The notes under the pieces are model-generated. The model was not told the origin of the DNA. It searched no databases and saw nothing but the letters and a program-made list of their open reading frames with translations. A DNA stretch of 64,000 nucleotides from Lysinibacillus xylanilyticus (GTDB taxonomy: Bacteria; Bacillota; Bacilli; Bacillales_A; Planococcaceae), in contig NZ_LFXJ01000002.1 in assembly GCF_001183605.1 (NCBI RefSeq), positions 64,501 to 128,500 of the forward strand, read 5' to 3'. This document shows positions 17,174 through 25,542 of the stretch, one piece after another (position 1 is the first letter of the stretch; every line of letters starts with the position of its first letter). The position numbers and the translations under genes were made by a program.

Positions 17174-17499
17174 TCTAAGCCCTCCATAAATAAGTCGATA
17201 ATTTCTTTTACTTCCGACCACTCTTTTACTAGCTCATTTAAATATGCTTTACCTAATGGGGTAATACGGTAATACTTTCTTTTGCCTCCGTGTGAAACAT
17301 CACCAAAATAGGCTTCAATAATTTCCTTTTTCTCAAGACGTTGAAAAACTGCGTATAAAGTTGCTTCTTTAATTTGAAAACGATTATTTGTGCGGATACT
17401 TATTTCCTGAGAAATTTCATAACCATAACGATCTTTCTCTAAAATTAACCTTAAAATAATGGAGTCCAAGTGTCCGCGGATGATGTCACTTCGAACCAT
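17170..17499 (-). CDS. PadR-family transcriptional regulator
   Basis: A 109-residue PadR protein: winged helix with GHLDSIILRLILEKDRYGYEISQEI, TLYAVFQRLEKKEIIEAYF and the wing GGKRKYYRITPLGKAYL, then a C-terminal helix for dimerisation. This is the PadR-s1-like short type. It heads a three-gene operon with 4-base overlaps throughout. A perfect palindrome upstream (17534-17559) is a likely autoregulatory operator. PadR proteins usually repress their own operon until membrane stress or a ligand releases them; the ligand is unknown. Confidence 0.92.
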   Translation of the reverse strand: MVRSDIIRGHLDSIILRLILEKDRYGYEISQEISIRTNNRFQIKEATLYAVFQRLEKKEIIEAYFGDVSHGGKRKYYRITPLGKAYLNELVKEWSEVKEIIDLFMEGLE

Positions 17500-17517
17500 A
17501 AGTCACCTACTTATTTT

Positions 17518-17575
17518 TATTGCTCTATCTGTCAGAGTAATATTAGCAAATATTACTCTGCCTGTCAAAGTAATT
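17518..17575 (-). promoter_or_regulatory. Candidate PadR operator
   Basis: AGAGTAATATT (17534-17544) and AATATTACTCT (17549-17559) form a perfect 11-bp inverted repeat around AGCA. A near-direct copy of the arm (TGTCAGAGTAAT, then TGTCAAAGTAAT) follows. It lies 35-75 bp upstream of the PadR start, the place expected for autoregulation. Confidence 0.6.
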
Positions 17576-17618
17576 TTTCCAAATACGTCCAAATTATCAT
17601 CGAAGTGTAAATATAGGG

Positions 17619-17658
17619 GTTAAAAAATCCCCATTCACTTCAGAAGTAAATGGGGATT
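17619..17658 (-). terminator. Rho-independent terminator of the endopeptidase gene
   Basis: AATCCCCATTCACTT (17626-17640) pairs with AAGTAAATGGGGATT (17644-17658) around CAG. Read on the minus strand it is followed by TTTTTTAA. Confidence 0.85.
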
Positions 17659-17729
17659 GGGGATATTTATTTAGCATTGAATTGTGATGGTTACTTTGAT
17701 TTCATAAACTGTTTTCTCGGCTCTTTTTA

Positions 17730-18920
17730 TTACATATACAATGCAGCAAGGAATATACCTAATGTCTCTTCATAGATGTCGTCGAATTGGCTGAGTGGAA
17801 GTGGATTTGTACCACTACCTAACTCGACAGTAAAGCCAGGTCTACGCCAATCCTGAATAAACCAATCTTTATAGCCCGCATAACTGCCTGCCGAATTGAC
17901 AGGCTCGTAGCCGCTGACCCGGCTAAACTCATTAACAAGGATTTCTGACTCTGGTGGTTCGAGATTTTCAAACCCCCAATAAATCACTCTACCTTGTGTA
18001 TGAAACGCAAGAACTCTGGCAAAATCACGCCGCTTTGTTAAGTCAGCCATAGCAATGGCCTCTGGCTCGGACAAAGGTCGTTGTCCTCCAAAATCTCTTG
18101 GTCCAGGCGTTTTAGGATTTCGTGCATTTTCGAGCTCCCATTTTGCAGGAAACTGATCGTTCAAATCGACACCATTTATATTAGCCTTCCAACCTGAGAA
18201 ATCAGTGCTACCTTTATTCCAAGTAATAAGCTGATTTCTTAATGCTTCGTCATTAGGTGGTCCTTGAACTACTAAATCAACACCATCGGGATTAACCATT
18301 GGAACTATAGAAAGGGTTGTTTGCTGGTAAAGTGGGAGTGGAGATAAACTGCGAATTGTACTTTGATTGGTGAGTGAGAGTAGATAGTCGTTTATAAACG
18401 TTAAAATAATCGGAGTTGTAATCCATTCATTCGCATGAAAGGAGCCGTTATAATGGACATGCTTAGTTCCGTTCCCGATTAGAAGCTCTGGGATTTCATG
18501 CTGTAAAACAGAATGTCCAATCGTAGAGCTTTGTAGAAAAGGATAAGCATCGAGTAGCTTTTTGATATCATTCATCATAATAGTGTAAGAATAATTTTGT
18601 TTACCATTGACGAGCCTCCATGTGATTCGTTGGGGAATGCGAATTGTCTGTCCAATGTGTAATTGATTTGGATTAAGACTGGGGTTGGCAAGCAAGATGG
18701 CTACTAATGGGAGATTTCTGCTTTGAGTTATTTGCCAAAAAGTATCTCCTTGTTTGATTTGATAATTGACAGTCACAAACCCCGGAATTCGAATGCGTTG
18801 TCCGACCCTTAAAAATTGAGGTTTAATATTTCGATTTGAATCTATAATTAGTTGAAGAGGTATTTTAAACACTTCACTGAAACGCCAAAGAGAATCTCCA
18901 GGTCTTACGTAAATGTCCAC
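17730..18920 (-). CDS. Gamma-D-glutamyl-L-diamino acid endopeptidase I (LysM-LysM-M14)
   Basis: A 396-residue peptidoglycan hydrolase that cuts the gamma-D-Glu to diaminopimelate/lysine bond of stem peptides. Two LysM domains (about 2-46 and 51-95) bind the glycan. The M14 zinc carboxypeptidase domain (about 105-390) has zinc ligands H162 and E165 in FHANEW, H307 in AFHTQGR and catalytic E366 in TVELGSG. No signal peptide is present, as in the L. sphaericus endopeptidase I of the same length, which acts in sporulating cells, and the sequence agrees closely with my memory of that protein. The start is GTG 18920 with AAGGAGAGAAC upstream. It has its own terminator. Confidence 0.93.
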   Translation of the reverse strand: MDIYVRPGDSLWRFSEVFKIPLQLIIDSNRNIKPQFLRVGQRIRIPGFVTVNYQIKQGDTFWQITQSRNLPLVAILLANPSLNPNQLHIGQTIRIPQRITWRLVNGKQNYSYTIMMNDIKKLLDAYPFLQSSTIGHSVLQHEIPELLIGNGTKHVHYNGSFHANEWITTPIILTFINDYLLSLTNQSTIRSLSPLPLYQQTTLSIVPMVNPDGVDLVVQGPPNDEALRNQLITWNKGSTDFSGWKANINGVDLNDQFPAKWELENARNPKTPGPRDFGGQRPLSEPEAIAMADLTKRRDFARVLAFHTQGRVIYWGFENLEPPESEILVNEFSRVSGYEPVNSAGSYAGYKDWFIQDWRRPGFTVELGSGTNPLPLSQFDDIYEETLGIFLAALYM

Positions 18921-19014
18921 AATTGTTCTCTCCTTATTATCAACTATGCCTTAGTAAAATTGGCCAATATAAAATATATATGAAAAGAATGCGGGACTTA
19001 TTAACTTTTAACTT

Positions 19015-19113
19015 TTAACTTTTTTCAGCAATTATTTTCTGTAGCGAAAGCAAAGCGGCTCATCGGACGTGCCTAGTCGGAAAGGAAATCAATCACACGT
19101 TACCGTGATGAGC
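19015..19113 (+). repeat. Chimeric family A/B repeat
   Basis: Starts with family A sequence (TTTTTCAGCAATTATTTTCTG, then GTAGCGAAAGCAAAGCGGC) and continues as family B (CATCGGACGTGCC, GGAAAGGAAATCAATC, ACGTTACCGTGATGAGC). The join shows that the two repeat families recombine or are parts of one larger element. Confidence 0.6.
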
Positions 19114-19240
19114 TTTTGCAATGTAAAGTATTTCTCGGAAAGAGATTACTCTCTTAACCTAAGAGGAAGAAACTTTGTTACTTTTTGATGTACAATGATA
19201 CTAGTTATAGAGTTTATGACACATAAAGGTAGGAAAACAA

Positions 19241-21985
19241 ATGTTCAATAAATTAAAGGTAGGTATACGAAGGAAAATTACGTTAGGCTATATTGTTATC
19301 ATACTTTGTTTACTTGCATCAGTGCTCATCTTAAATAATCAAATTATCTCTCTACAAAAAGAAAGAAATTATATTATCAAGAATAATTCACATATACATG
19401 CTGTAACCAATTGCATTGAAAAATACATTTTAGATATGGAATCGAGCCAGAGGGGCTTTGTTATTACGGGTGAACCAAGCTATTTAGAGACCTATTACGA
19501 AGCTGGTGAAAAGTGGAGATCCGATTTTAATGAACTTTATCAGCTTTTTGAAAATAAACCAACACAACAACAGAAGTTAAACGAGATAAAGGCAACAATA
19601 GAGCATTGGATTACAACATCAGGAGAACCTTCCATTGAATTTAAAAAAGAAAACAAGGCAGAAGCGATATGGGAACTCTACAAAGTAGATGTAGGTCGTA
19701 AAGACATGGAAACAGTTCGAGCTCAGTTTGAATCACTCCGTTCAGAGGTAAATGCAAGTATGCAAGCCAAAGTAAATGACTTGGACAAAAGGAATAGTAT
19801 CGTAACACATACACTGCTCGGCATACTTGTATTTATTTCAGTTGTTGCGATTATCATTGCAAATGGTATTTCTCGTTCAATCGTAAAAACATTAACACAG
19901 GTTACGCAAACGATTCAAGAAATCGCTGCTTCCAAGAGCAGTCAAAAAGGAAGGATTCATGTTAGAACGAATGATGAGATCAATGACCTTGCAGTTGCTA
20001 CAAATGAGTTGTTGGATATACTCGAGAGAAGAGAATGGCTGCAGCTGAATATCGCGGAAATCGTCACAAAATATCAAGGCATTTGTGCCATCACCAAATT
20101 AGCTGAAACTTTCCTTTCAGAAATAGCGCAAAAAACGCAGTCTTCTCTTGGTGCATTTTATGTTCGAGAAACTACTGATAATAATATACAGTTTGTAAAA
20201 AAAGCTGCTTTTGCAGATGCAAGGGACGATGTTGGAATTGAGAGCTTTAAACTGGGGCAAGGTTTAATTGGACAATGTGCTTTAGAAAAAAAGATTTTAA
20301 TTTATAACGATATTCCAGAAGATTTCCGTTTAATAGGTACTAGTTTAGGGGAAGTACCACCAAAAAGTATTTTTATCGTCCCTATTATATTTGAAAATGA
20401 CGTCATAGCTGTCGTTGAATTAGCTACAATGACTGGCTTCAATGAGCAACAGCAGCGATTAGTGAAGCAAGTTATCGAAACTTTTGGATTAACGATCAAT
20501 AGTGTCCTAGGGCGTATGGAAATTGTCCGTTTATTAAATGAATCAAGAGCTATGACAGAGGAATTACAGATGCAATCTGAAGAGCTTCAGGCACAGTCAG
20601 AAGAATTGCAGATGCAAACAGAGGAACTGACAGTGATTAATGAACAATTGGAGGAAAGAACAAACGAGGCAGAGTTAAAGACGAGAGAATTAGAACAGGC
20701 TAAAAGAGAATTAGAGGAAAGTGCGGAGCAGTTGTTACTAAATTCAAATTATAAATCTGAGTTTTTAGCCAATATGTCACATGAATTGCGAACGCCACTG
20801 AATAGCATATTAATTTTATCTGAAATGTTAGCTGAAAATAGCCAAAGTAATTTATCAGATGAGGAAGCTGAATTTGCAAAGGTTATCCATTCTTCAGGTG
20901 AAGATTTGCTTGCGTTAATTAATGATATTTTAGATTTATCAAAAGTTGAGGCAGGCAAGTTAGATATTAGTTTTGATGAAATGAATATGAGTGAGGTTCC
21001 TGTACAAATTGAGCAAACCTTTGCGCCTGTAGCAACGAAAAAAAATCTCCAATTCCATATTTCGAAAGAAAAAAATGTAACAGATATTTTCTTTACGGAC
21101 GAGAAAAGATTCAAGCAAATATTGAAAAATTTATTATCAAATGCCTTTAAATTTACAGAACAAGGTTCAGTTAATCTTGAAATTAAACAGCTTGGCCAAG
21201 AACAGTTAACAAATAATATGCAGGATCTTAGTGCCGACTGGTTAGAAATCACAGTTACAGATACAGGTATAGGGATTCCGAAGGATAAGCATCAGCTAAT
21301 TTTTGAATCATTCCAACAGGCTGATGGGGCAATAGTGCGTAAATACGGTGGAACAGGTCTTGGTTTGTCCATTTGTAAAGAGCTTGCAAGATTACTTGGT
21401 GGCTGGATTTCTTTACAAAGTGAAGAGGGGCAAGGTAGTACATTTACACTGACAATCCCAAGCTTGCCCAATGGAATTGAGGAGCAAAAATACCTTGAGC
21501 TTGCTATTCATGAGGTGGGGGCTACTAATGAAGTACATGAGTTAGAAGAGGAAGAGCAACTATCAGAAGTTCAGGAATTTTCTCAACATGAGGTAGAAGT
21601 TTTCCAAGGGAAAAATATTTTAATTGTAGATGATGATTATCGTAATATCTATGCATTAAAAAATGCGCTCGAAAAGCGAGGCATGGATATCTTAGTTGCA
21701 AAAGATGGAATAGAGTGTTTAGATATTATGCAATCTAATGGTGGGATTGACCTTATTCTGATGGATATTATGATGCCAAATTTGGATGGCTATGAAACGA
21801 TGTCGATTATACGCAAACAACTGAATATTACGGATTTACCGATTATCGCTTTAACAGCGAAGGCTATGAAAAATGATCGAGATAAATCATTAGAGGCCGG
21901 TGCTTCAGATTATATTAGTAAGCCATTAAATTTAGATCAATTAATATCCGTTTTAAGAGTATGGCTAGTTTCTAAAGGGAGTTAA
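19241..21985 (+). CDS. Hybrid sensor histidine kinase (CHASE3-HAMP-GAF-HisKA-HATPase-REC)
   Basis: A 914-residue membrane kinase. Order: first membrane helix (about 16-35); extracytoplasmic CHASE3-type helical domain (about 36-190, with the SSQRGFVITGEPSYLE motif); second helix (about 192-213); HAMP (214-265); GAF (about 280-430); a coiled coil with the repeat EELQMQSEELQAQ (430-500); HisKA with H514 in MSHELRTPLNS; HATPase with NLLSNAFKFT, DTGIGIP and GGTGLGL; and a C-terminal receiver with D842 in LMDIMMP. It passes phosphate internally and perhaps to other receivers. A CheR gene follows 4 bp later, and a REC-phosphatase gene converges beyond a shared terminator, suggesting one signalling module. 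The input signal is unknown. Confidence 0.93.
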   Translation: MFNKLKVGIRRKITLGYIVIILCLLASVLILNNQIISLQKERNYIIKNNSHIHAVTNCIEKYILDMESSQRGFVITGEPSYLETYYEAGEKWRSDFNELYQLFENKPTQQQKLNEIKATIEHWITTSGEPSIEFKKENKAEAIWELYKVDVGRKDMETVRAQFESLRSEVNASMQAKVNDLDKRNSIVTHTLLGILVFISVVAIIIANGISRSIVKTLTQVTQTIQEIAASKSSQKGRIHVRTNDEINDLAVATNELLDILERREWLQLNIAEIVTKYQGICAITKLAETFLSEIAQKTQSSLGAFYVRETTDNNIQFVKKAAFADARDDVGIESFKLGQGLIGQCALEKKILIYNDIPEDFRLIGTSLGEVPPKSIFIVPIIFENDVIAVVELATMTGFNEQQQRLVKQVIETFGLTINSVLGRMEIVRLLNESRAMTEELQMQSEELQAQSEELQMQTEELTVINEQLEERTNEAELKTRELEQAKRELEESAEQLLLNSNYKSEFLANMSHELRTPLNSILILSEMLAENSQSNLSDEEAEFAKVIHSSGEDLLALINDILDLSKVEAGKLDISFDEMNMSEVPVQIEQTFAPVATKKNLQFHISKEKNVTDIFFTDEKRFKQILKNLLSNAFKFTEQGSVNLEIKQLGQEQLTNNMQDLSADWLEITVTDTGIGIPKDKHQLIFESFQQADGAIVRKYGGTGLGLSICKELARLLGGWISLQSEEGQGSTFTLTIPSLPNGIEEQKYLELAIHEVGATNEVHELEEEEQLSEVQEFSQHEVEVFQGKNILIVDDDYRNIYALKNALEKRGMDILVAKDGIECLDIMQSNGGIDLILMDIMMPNLDGYETMSIIRKQLNITDLPIIALTAKAMKNDRDKSLEAGASDYISKPLNLDQLISVLRVWLVSKGS

Positions 21986-21989
21986 TAAG

Positions 21990-22829
21990 ATGGACGGATT
22001 TCCTTTGCAGCAAAAAATGCAGACAGATTTAGAGATTGATTTATTACTTGAGGCTATTTTCCGTTTGTCAGGATTTGATTTTCGACAATATAATCGTCCT
22101 TCTATATCACGAAGAATTAGTAATAGGATGAGGATGGATAATATCCCAACGATTTCTCATGTACTTGAAAAAGTAATACACGAAAACGGATTTTTAGAGC
22201 AACTATTGAACGATTTTTCTATAAATGTTACTGAAATGTTCCGCAACCCTAGTTTTTTTAATGCTTTTCGCCGAGAGGTTGTACCGTATTTAAGAGATTA
22301 CCCTGAAATTCGGATATGGCATGCAGGATGTGCCACGGGAGAGGAAGTGTTCTCTATGGCTATTTTGCTACAGGAAGAAGGGTTAAAGGATAAAGCAGTT
22401 ATTTATGCTACGGATATGAACGAACAAGTACTGGAAAAAGCAAAAAAAGGAGTATTCCCGATAAACAAAATGCAGGCATATACTAAAAACTATATGCTTG
22501 CTGGTGGCCATCATGCTTTTTCCGAATACTATAAAACAGATTATCAATATGCTTATTTCCATCCGTCACTGTTAAAAAATATTATATTTGCACAGCATAA
22601 TTTAGTAACAGATCAATCTTTTAATGAATTTCATATCATTATGTGCCGAAATGTTCTAATATATTTTTCATCTGATTTACAAAACAAGGTTCATTATTTG
22701 TTTTCCGAAAGCCTAAGTAATAATGGCTTTTTGTGCTTAGGAGATAAGGAGACAATCCGATTTGAAGATATTATTCCAAAATATAAAGAAATTGTAGGCG
22801 ATGAAAAAATTTATCAGAAGATAGAGTGA
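21990..22829 (+). CDS. CheR-family protein-glutamate methyltransferase
   Basis: A 279-residue CheR: N-terminal helical domain (10-80, with RRISNRM) and SAM-binding domain with WHAGCATGEEVFSMAIL (110-126), ATDMNEQVLEKAKKG and the NLVTDQSFNEFHIIMCRNVLIYF signature. CheR proteins methylate receptor glutamates using SAM. It lies 4 bp after the hybrid kinase gene, so it is co-transcribed and more likely acts on that kinase or its coiled coil than on the general chemoreceptors; this is inference. No CheB gene is adjacent. Confidence 0.92.
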   Translation: MDGFPLQQKMQTDLEIDLLLEAIFRLSGFDFRQYNRPSISRRISNRMRMDNIPTISHVLEKVIHENGFLEQLLNDFSINVTEMFRNPSFFNAFRREVVPYLRDYPEIRIWHAGCATGEEVFSMAILLQEEGLKDKAVIYATDMNEQVLEKAKKGVFPINKMQAYTKNYMLAGGHHAFSEYYKTDYQYAYFHPSLLKNIIFAQHNLVTDQSFNEFHIIMCRNVLIYFSSDLQNKVHYLFSESLSNNGFLCLGDKETIRFEDIIPKYKEIVGDEKIYQKIE

Positions 22830-22840
22830 GATAAAAAATG

Positions 22841-22885
22841 GGCTGTTGCCTAAGTTTCTCCACAGAAGAGACTTAGGCAACAGCC
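22841..22885. terminator. Bidirectional rho-independent terminator
   Basis: GGCTGTTGCCTAAGT (22841-22855) pairs perfectly with ACTTAGGCAACAGCC (22871-22885). It sits between the convergent CheR and REC-PP2C genes. Confidence 0.88.
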
Positions 22886-22890
22886 TTATC

Positions 22891-24033
22891 TTATATAGCC
22901 TGCGCTTGAATCATTAAAACACACATATCGTCTGGTTGCTGCTCTTGCTTCTCCTTAGGCAGTAAATTGTCGATCAGACGTTTAGAATAATCCCATTTCG
23001 TAGATATTAGTGTTTGTAAATGCTTCTCGGATTCCATTTCACATGGTCCCATTGCTTCTAACACACCATCCGTATATAAAATAAGTTGCACATCTTCATT
23101 GTATTGAATAAATTGCTTTTGTACGTCGATCTCATCGAAAAAGCCGACTGCACAACTTCCTCGTTTTAATGGTACGAGCGTCTTTTTATCAACTAGAGCA
23201 TAGCCAGAAGGATGACCAGCGTTCACATATTCGATTGTTTTTTGTTCGGTATCTATCACTAAATAAATAGCTGTGAAATAAAAAAGATTGTCCTCTTTTC
23301 CGTTGTGCAAAAGTGTCATATAACGGTTTAACTCTTTTATAACTAATTCAGGATCTACTAATTGTTTAACAGCTTCTCTTAGGACAGAGGAGATAAACAT
23401 ACAAACAAGTGCTGCAGGGATCCCGTGTCCCATCATATCAAGCAAAATGATAGCATATCGCTGATCATCTATTTTATGCCAATAATACATATCCCCTGCT
23501 AAATTAGACGAAGGTAGATAAGATACTTCTATTTGAATATTAGCCTCATTTAAAGGAGCACTCAAAAGGCTTCTTTGTACATGTGTTGCTAAATCTAATT
23601 CGTATTGTATTTTCTTTTCTTGCTGAGTATGCCAATCTAATTCAGCTTTTAATCGTAAAGCAACTCGAATTCTAGCAAGAAGCTCGGTTTTATTAATCGG
23701 CTTTGTAATATAGTCTACTCCTCCGATATCAAGTGCTTCTGCGAGCTTGTTTTTATCTTCTAAAGCTGTGACAAAGATAATTTGAATATCTTTTAATCGT
23801 TTATTTTGCTTAATACGTTTACAGGCTTCAATACCGTCGATTTCAGGCATCATAATATCTAATAAAATCAAATCCACTGAATTTCCTTTTGGATTTGGTG
23901 CATCTAACTGTAAATAATCAAAAAGCTCATAGGCAGATGTTAGAGAAACACAGTTATCATAACCTGCATTTTTTAATACTTTTTCAATTACAAATAGATT
24001 GACCTGATTGTCATCTACAAGAAGAATGGTCAT
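22891..24033 (-). CDS. Response regulator with SpoIIE/RsbU-type PP2C phosphatase
   Basis: A 380-residue protein. The receiver domain (1-125) has DD at 7-8, phosphoacceptor D59 in ILLDIMMP and the TKP lysine. A linker coil is followed by a PP2C phosphatase domain (about 150-378) with SSNLAGDMYYW, LLDMMGHGIPAALV, VNAGHPSGYA and ILYTDGVLE carrying the metal-binding aspartates. Such proteins dephosphorylate anti-sigma-factor antagonists (RsbV type) on phosphorylation of the receiver. It converges on the hybrid kinase/CheR pair, which is the probable phosphate source. No RsbV/RsbW genes are seen nearby. Confidence 0.93.
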   Translation of the reverse strand: MTILLVDDNQVNLFVIEKVLKNAGYDNCVSLTSAYELFDYLQLDAPNPKGNSVDLILLDIMMPEIDGIEACKRIKQNKRLKDIQIIFVTALEDKNKLAEALDIGGVDYITKPINKTELLARIRVALRLKAELDWHTQQEKKIQYELDLATHVQRSLLSAPLNEANIQIEVSYLPSSNLAGDMYYWHKIDDQRYAIILLDMMGHGIPAALVCMFISSVLREAVKQLVDPELVIKELNRYMTLLHNGKEDNLFYFTAIYLVIDTEQKTIEYVNAGHPSGYALVDKKTLVPLKRGSCAVGFFDEIDVQKQFIQYNEDVQLILYTDGVLEAMGPCEMESEKHLQTLISTKWDYSKRLIDNLLPKEKQEQQPDDMCVLMIQAQAI

Positions 24034-24148
24034 AAATATTTCCCCTTATTCTGTTTGAATTAGTGCAGATTATTATTATACAAAACATTAGAGAATAACG
24101 GTATTTTAAGGAGTATCTTAGTAGGTCGATTAATTTATGAATAAGTAA

Positions 24149-24174
24149 AGAGCCAACAAGAAAGAGTCAGCTCT
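24149..24174 (-). terminator. Terminator of the HAAS membrane gene
   Basis: On the minus strand AGAGCTGAC pairs with GTTGGCTCT (two wobbles), followed by TTACTTATT. Confidence 0.6.
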
Positions 24175-24192
24175 CAAAACTTATAGTTCTTT

Positions 24193-25200
24193 TCAAATTC
24201 TAGCCTTTTTAAAGCCATTATAAATATCAAATGCATTTGCGATGATGGCAATAGCAATGCTTATGAATAATATTCGGTCTATAGCAAATAAAACCTTAGC
24301 AGAGGTCGTTCCTATAATTGCAGCGATATAAGGTACAGCTGGACTGTGTATGAGATCAGGGTGAATAGCCATGAGGATAAAAACAATGACTCCTGTACAT
24401 TGAAGAAGTGCATTAGTTACGGCGATAAACATTGTCCATTGACCAGCCTTCAATTTCCATAATGTTAAAGCGACACTTAAAACGATACAACATAAAACGA
24501 TTGGAGCGAAGGTCAGTAAGACATCCTGATTGAATATAGGCATAACAAATTTCAACCCACCTTTATTGTGAGATGAATAGATTCCTAAAAGGTGATTAGC
24601 ATTGAAATAGGCAAAGGAGAAAATAACAATGCCTAAGAAACTTAAAATATTATCATAAAGTGAAATAGTTTTTTCTTTAGGGATTATTTTAACTTTTGCT
24701 AAATCATCCGGTGTCCATTCTGGATGATTTTTTATAAGGGGGATTGAAATGTTTTTTCCTTCAGATCGTTCGATGACAATGAAAGCAACTGTAATCCAGA
24801 ACAGTACGTAGATGATTACTGAAATAATATGAGAGATAGTTATAGAAATAGTTTTAATAATTGCAGTCAGGAGTGCACCTTCTCCGTTATAAAGCACAAT
24901 ACTTTCTATCATTTGTACAATAATTGTAATTAAAATTGCCCAGGGAATAACTAATTTTATTGTTCTAATATAAGTGTCAAACACTGTTGGGCTAATTAAA
25001 AATCGTGGTGTATCTTGATACTTTGCTGCAACTTCTACAGGATTTCCGAGCTTTTTAAGAACTTCCTTTATATCTGATTCTGAATAATCTTCAGGTAACA
25101 TTTCTTCAATAGTAGATTTTAGTTCTAGATTGGTTTTATCACGCTTACCTTTGCTTATCCTTTTAGTTACTTCATAAATATATGCATCAATCAGATTCAC
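24193..25200 (-). CDS. HAAS-domain membrane protein
   Basis: A 335-residue protein with an N-terminal HAAS/permease-prefix domain (about 1-65: IDAYIYEVTKRISKGKRD, MLPEDYSESDIKEVLKKLGNPVEVAAKYQ) and six or seven membrane helices. A soluble loop with HPEWTPDDLAKVKIIPKEKT (about 170-190) lies between them. Such proteins are normally encoded right after a PadR regulator, but none is adjacent here, so this copy is an orphan. Function is unknown. The start is GTG 25200 with AAGGGAGACGG upstream. Confidence 0.8.
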   Translation of the reverse strand: MNLIDAYIYEVTKRISKGKRDKTNLELKSTIEEMLPEDYSESDIKEVLKKLGNPVEVAAKYQDTPRFLISPTVFDTYIRTIKLVIPWAILITIIVQMIESIVLYNGEGALLTAIIKTISITISHIISVIIYVLFWITVAFIVIERSEGKNISIPLIKNHPEWTPDDLAKVKIIPKEKTISLYDNILSFLGIVIFSFAYFNANHLLGIYSSHNKGGLKFVMPIFNQDVLLTFAPIVLCCIVLSVALTLWKLKAGQWTMFIAVTNALLQCTGVIVFILMAIHPDLIHSPAVPYIAAIIGTTSAKVLFAIDRILFISIAIAIIANAFDIYNGFKKARI

Positions 25201-25542
25201 GCTTTCCGTCTCCCTTCAATATTCATGCACTTCATTCCTCTTTAATTGAGCCATATGTGTGCTCAATACATCATATTTCCGAGCTTTACCTTTAGTTGCA
25301 GCCCACTTTGTAATCACTTCCTGATGCCTTAATCAACGAGCCAACGAGAATAGTGTACTCAATTACTGCCGACTTGCTCGAGAAACTGAATAAGGGTATA
25401 AGAAGCCTACCTCAGGTTTTAACACTGTCAACATACAGTATCATTTGTATGTGGTAATATATGTTATTATCAAGAGCTGAAATTAATGTGAAAAAAATTA
25501 TGTAAAGAGCGTGCCTTAAAATAAATTTAGTGTAGGAGGGGG
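25201..25542. other. Divergent intergenic region
   Basis: A 340-bp gap between divergent genes. ACTGTCAACATACAGT (25423-25438) is a short inverted repeat, and several AT-rich -10-like sequences follow it. I see no gene. Confidence 0.4.
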
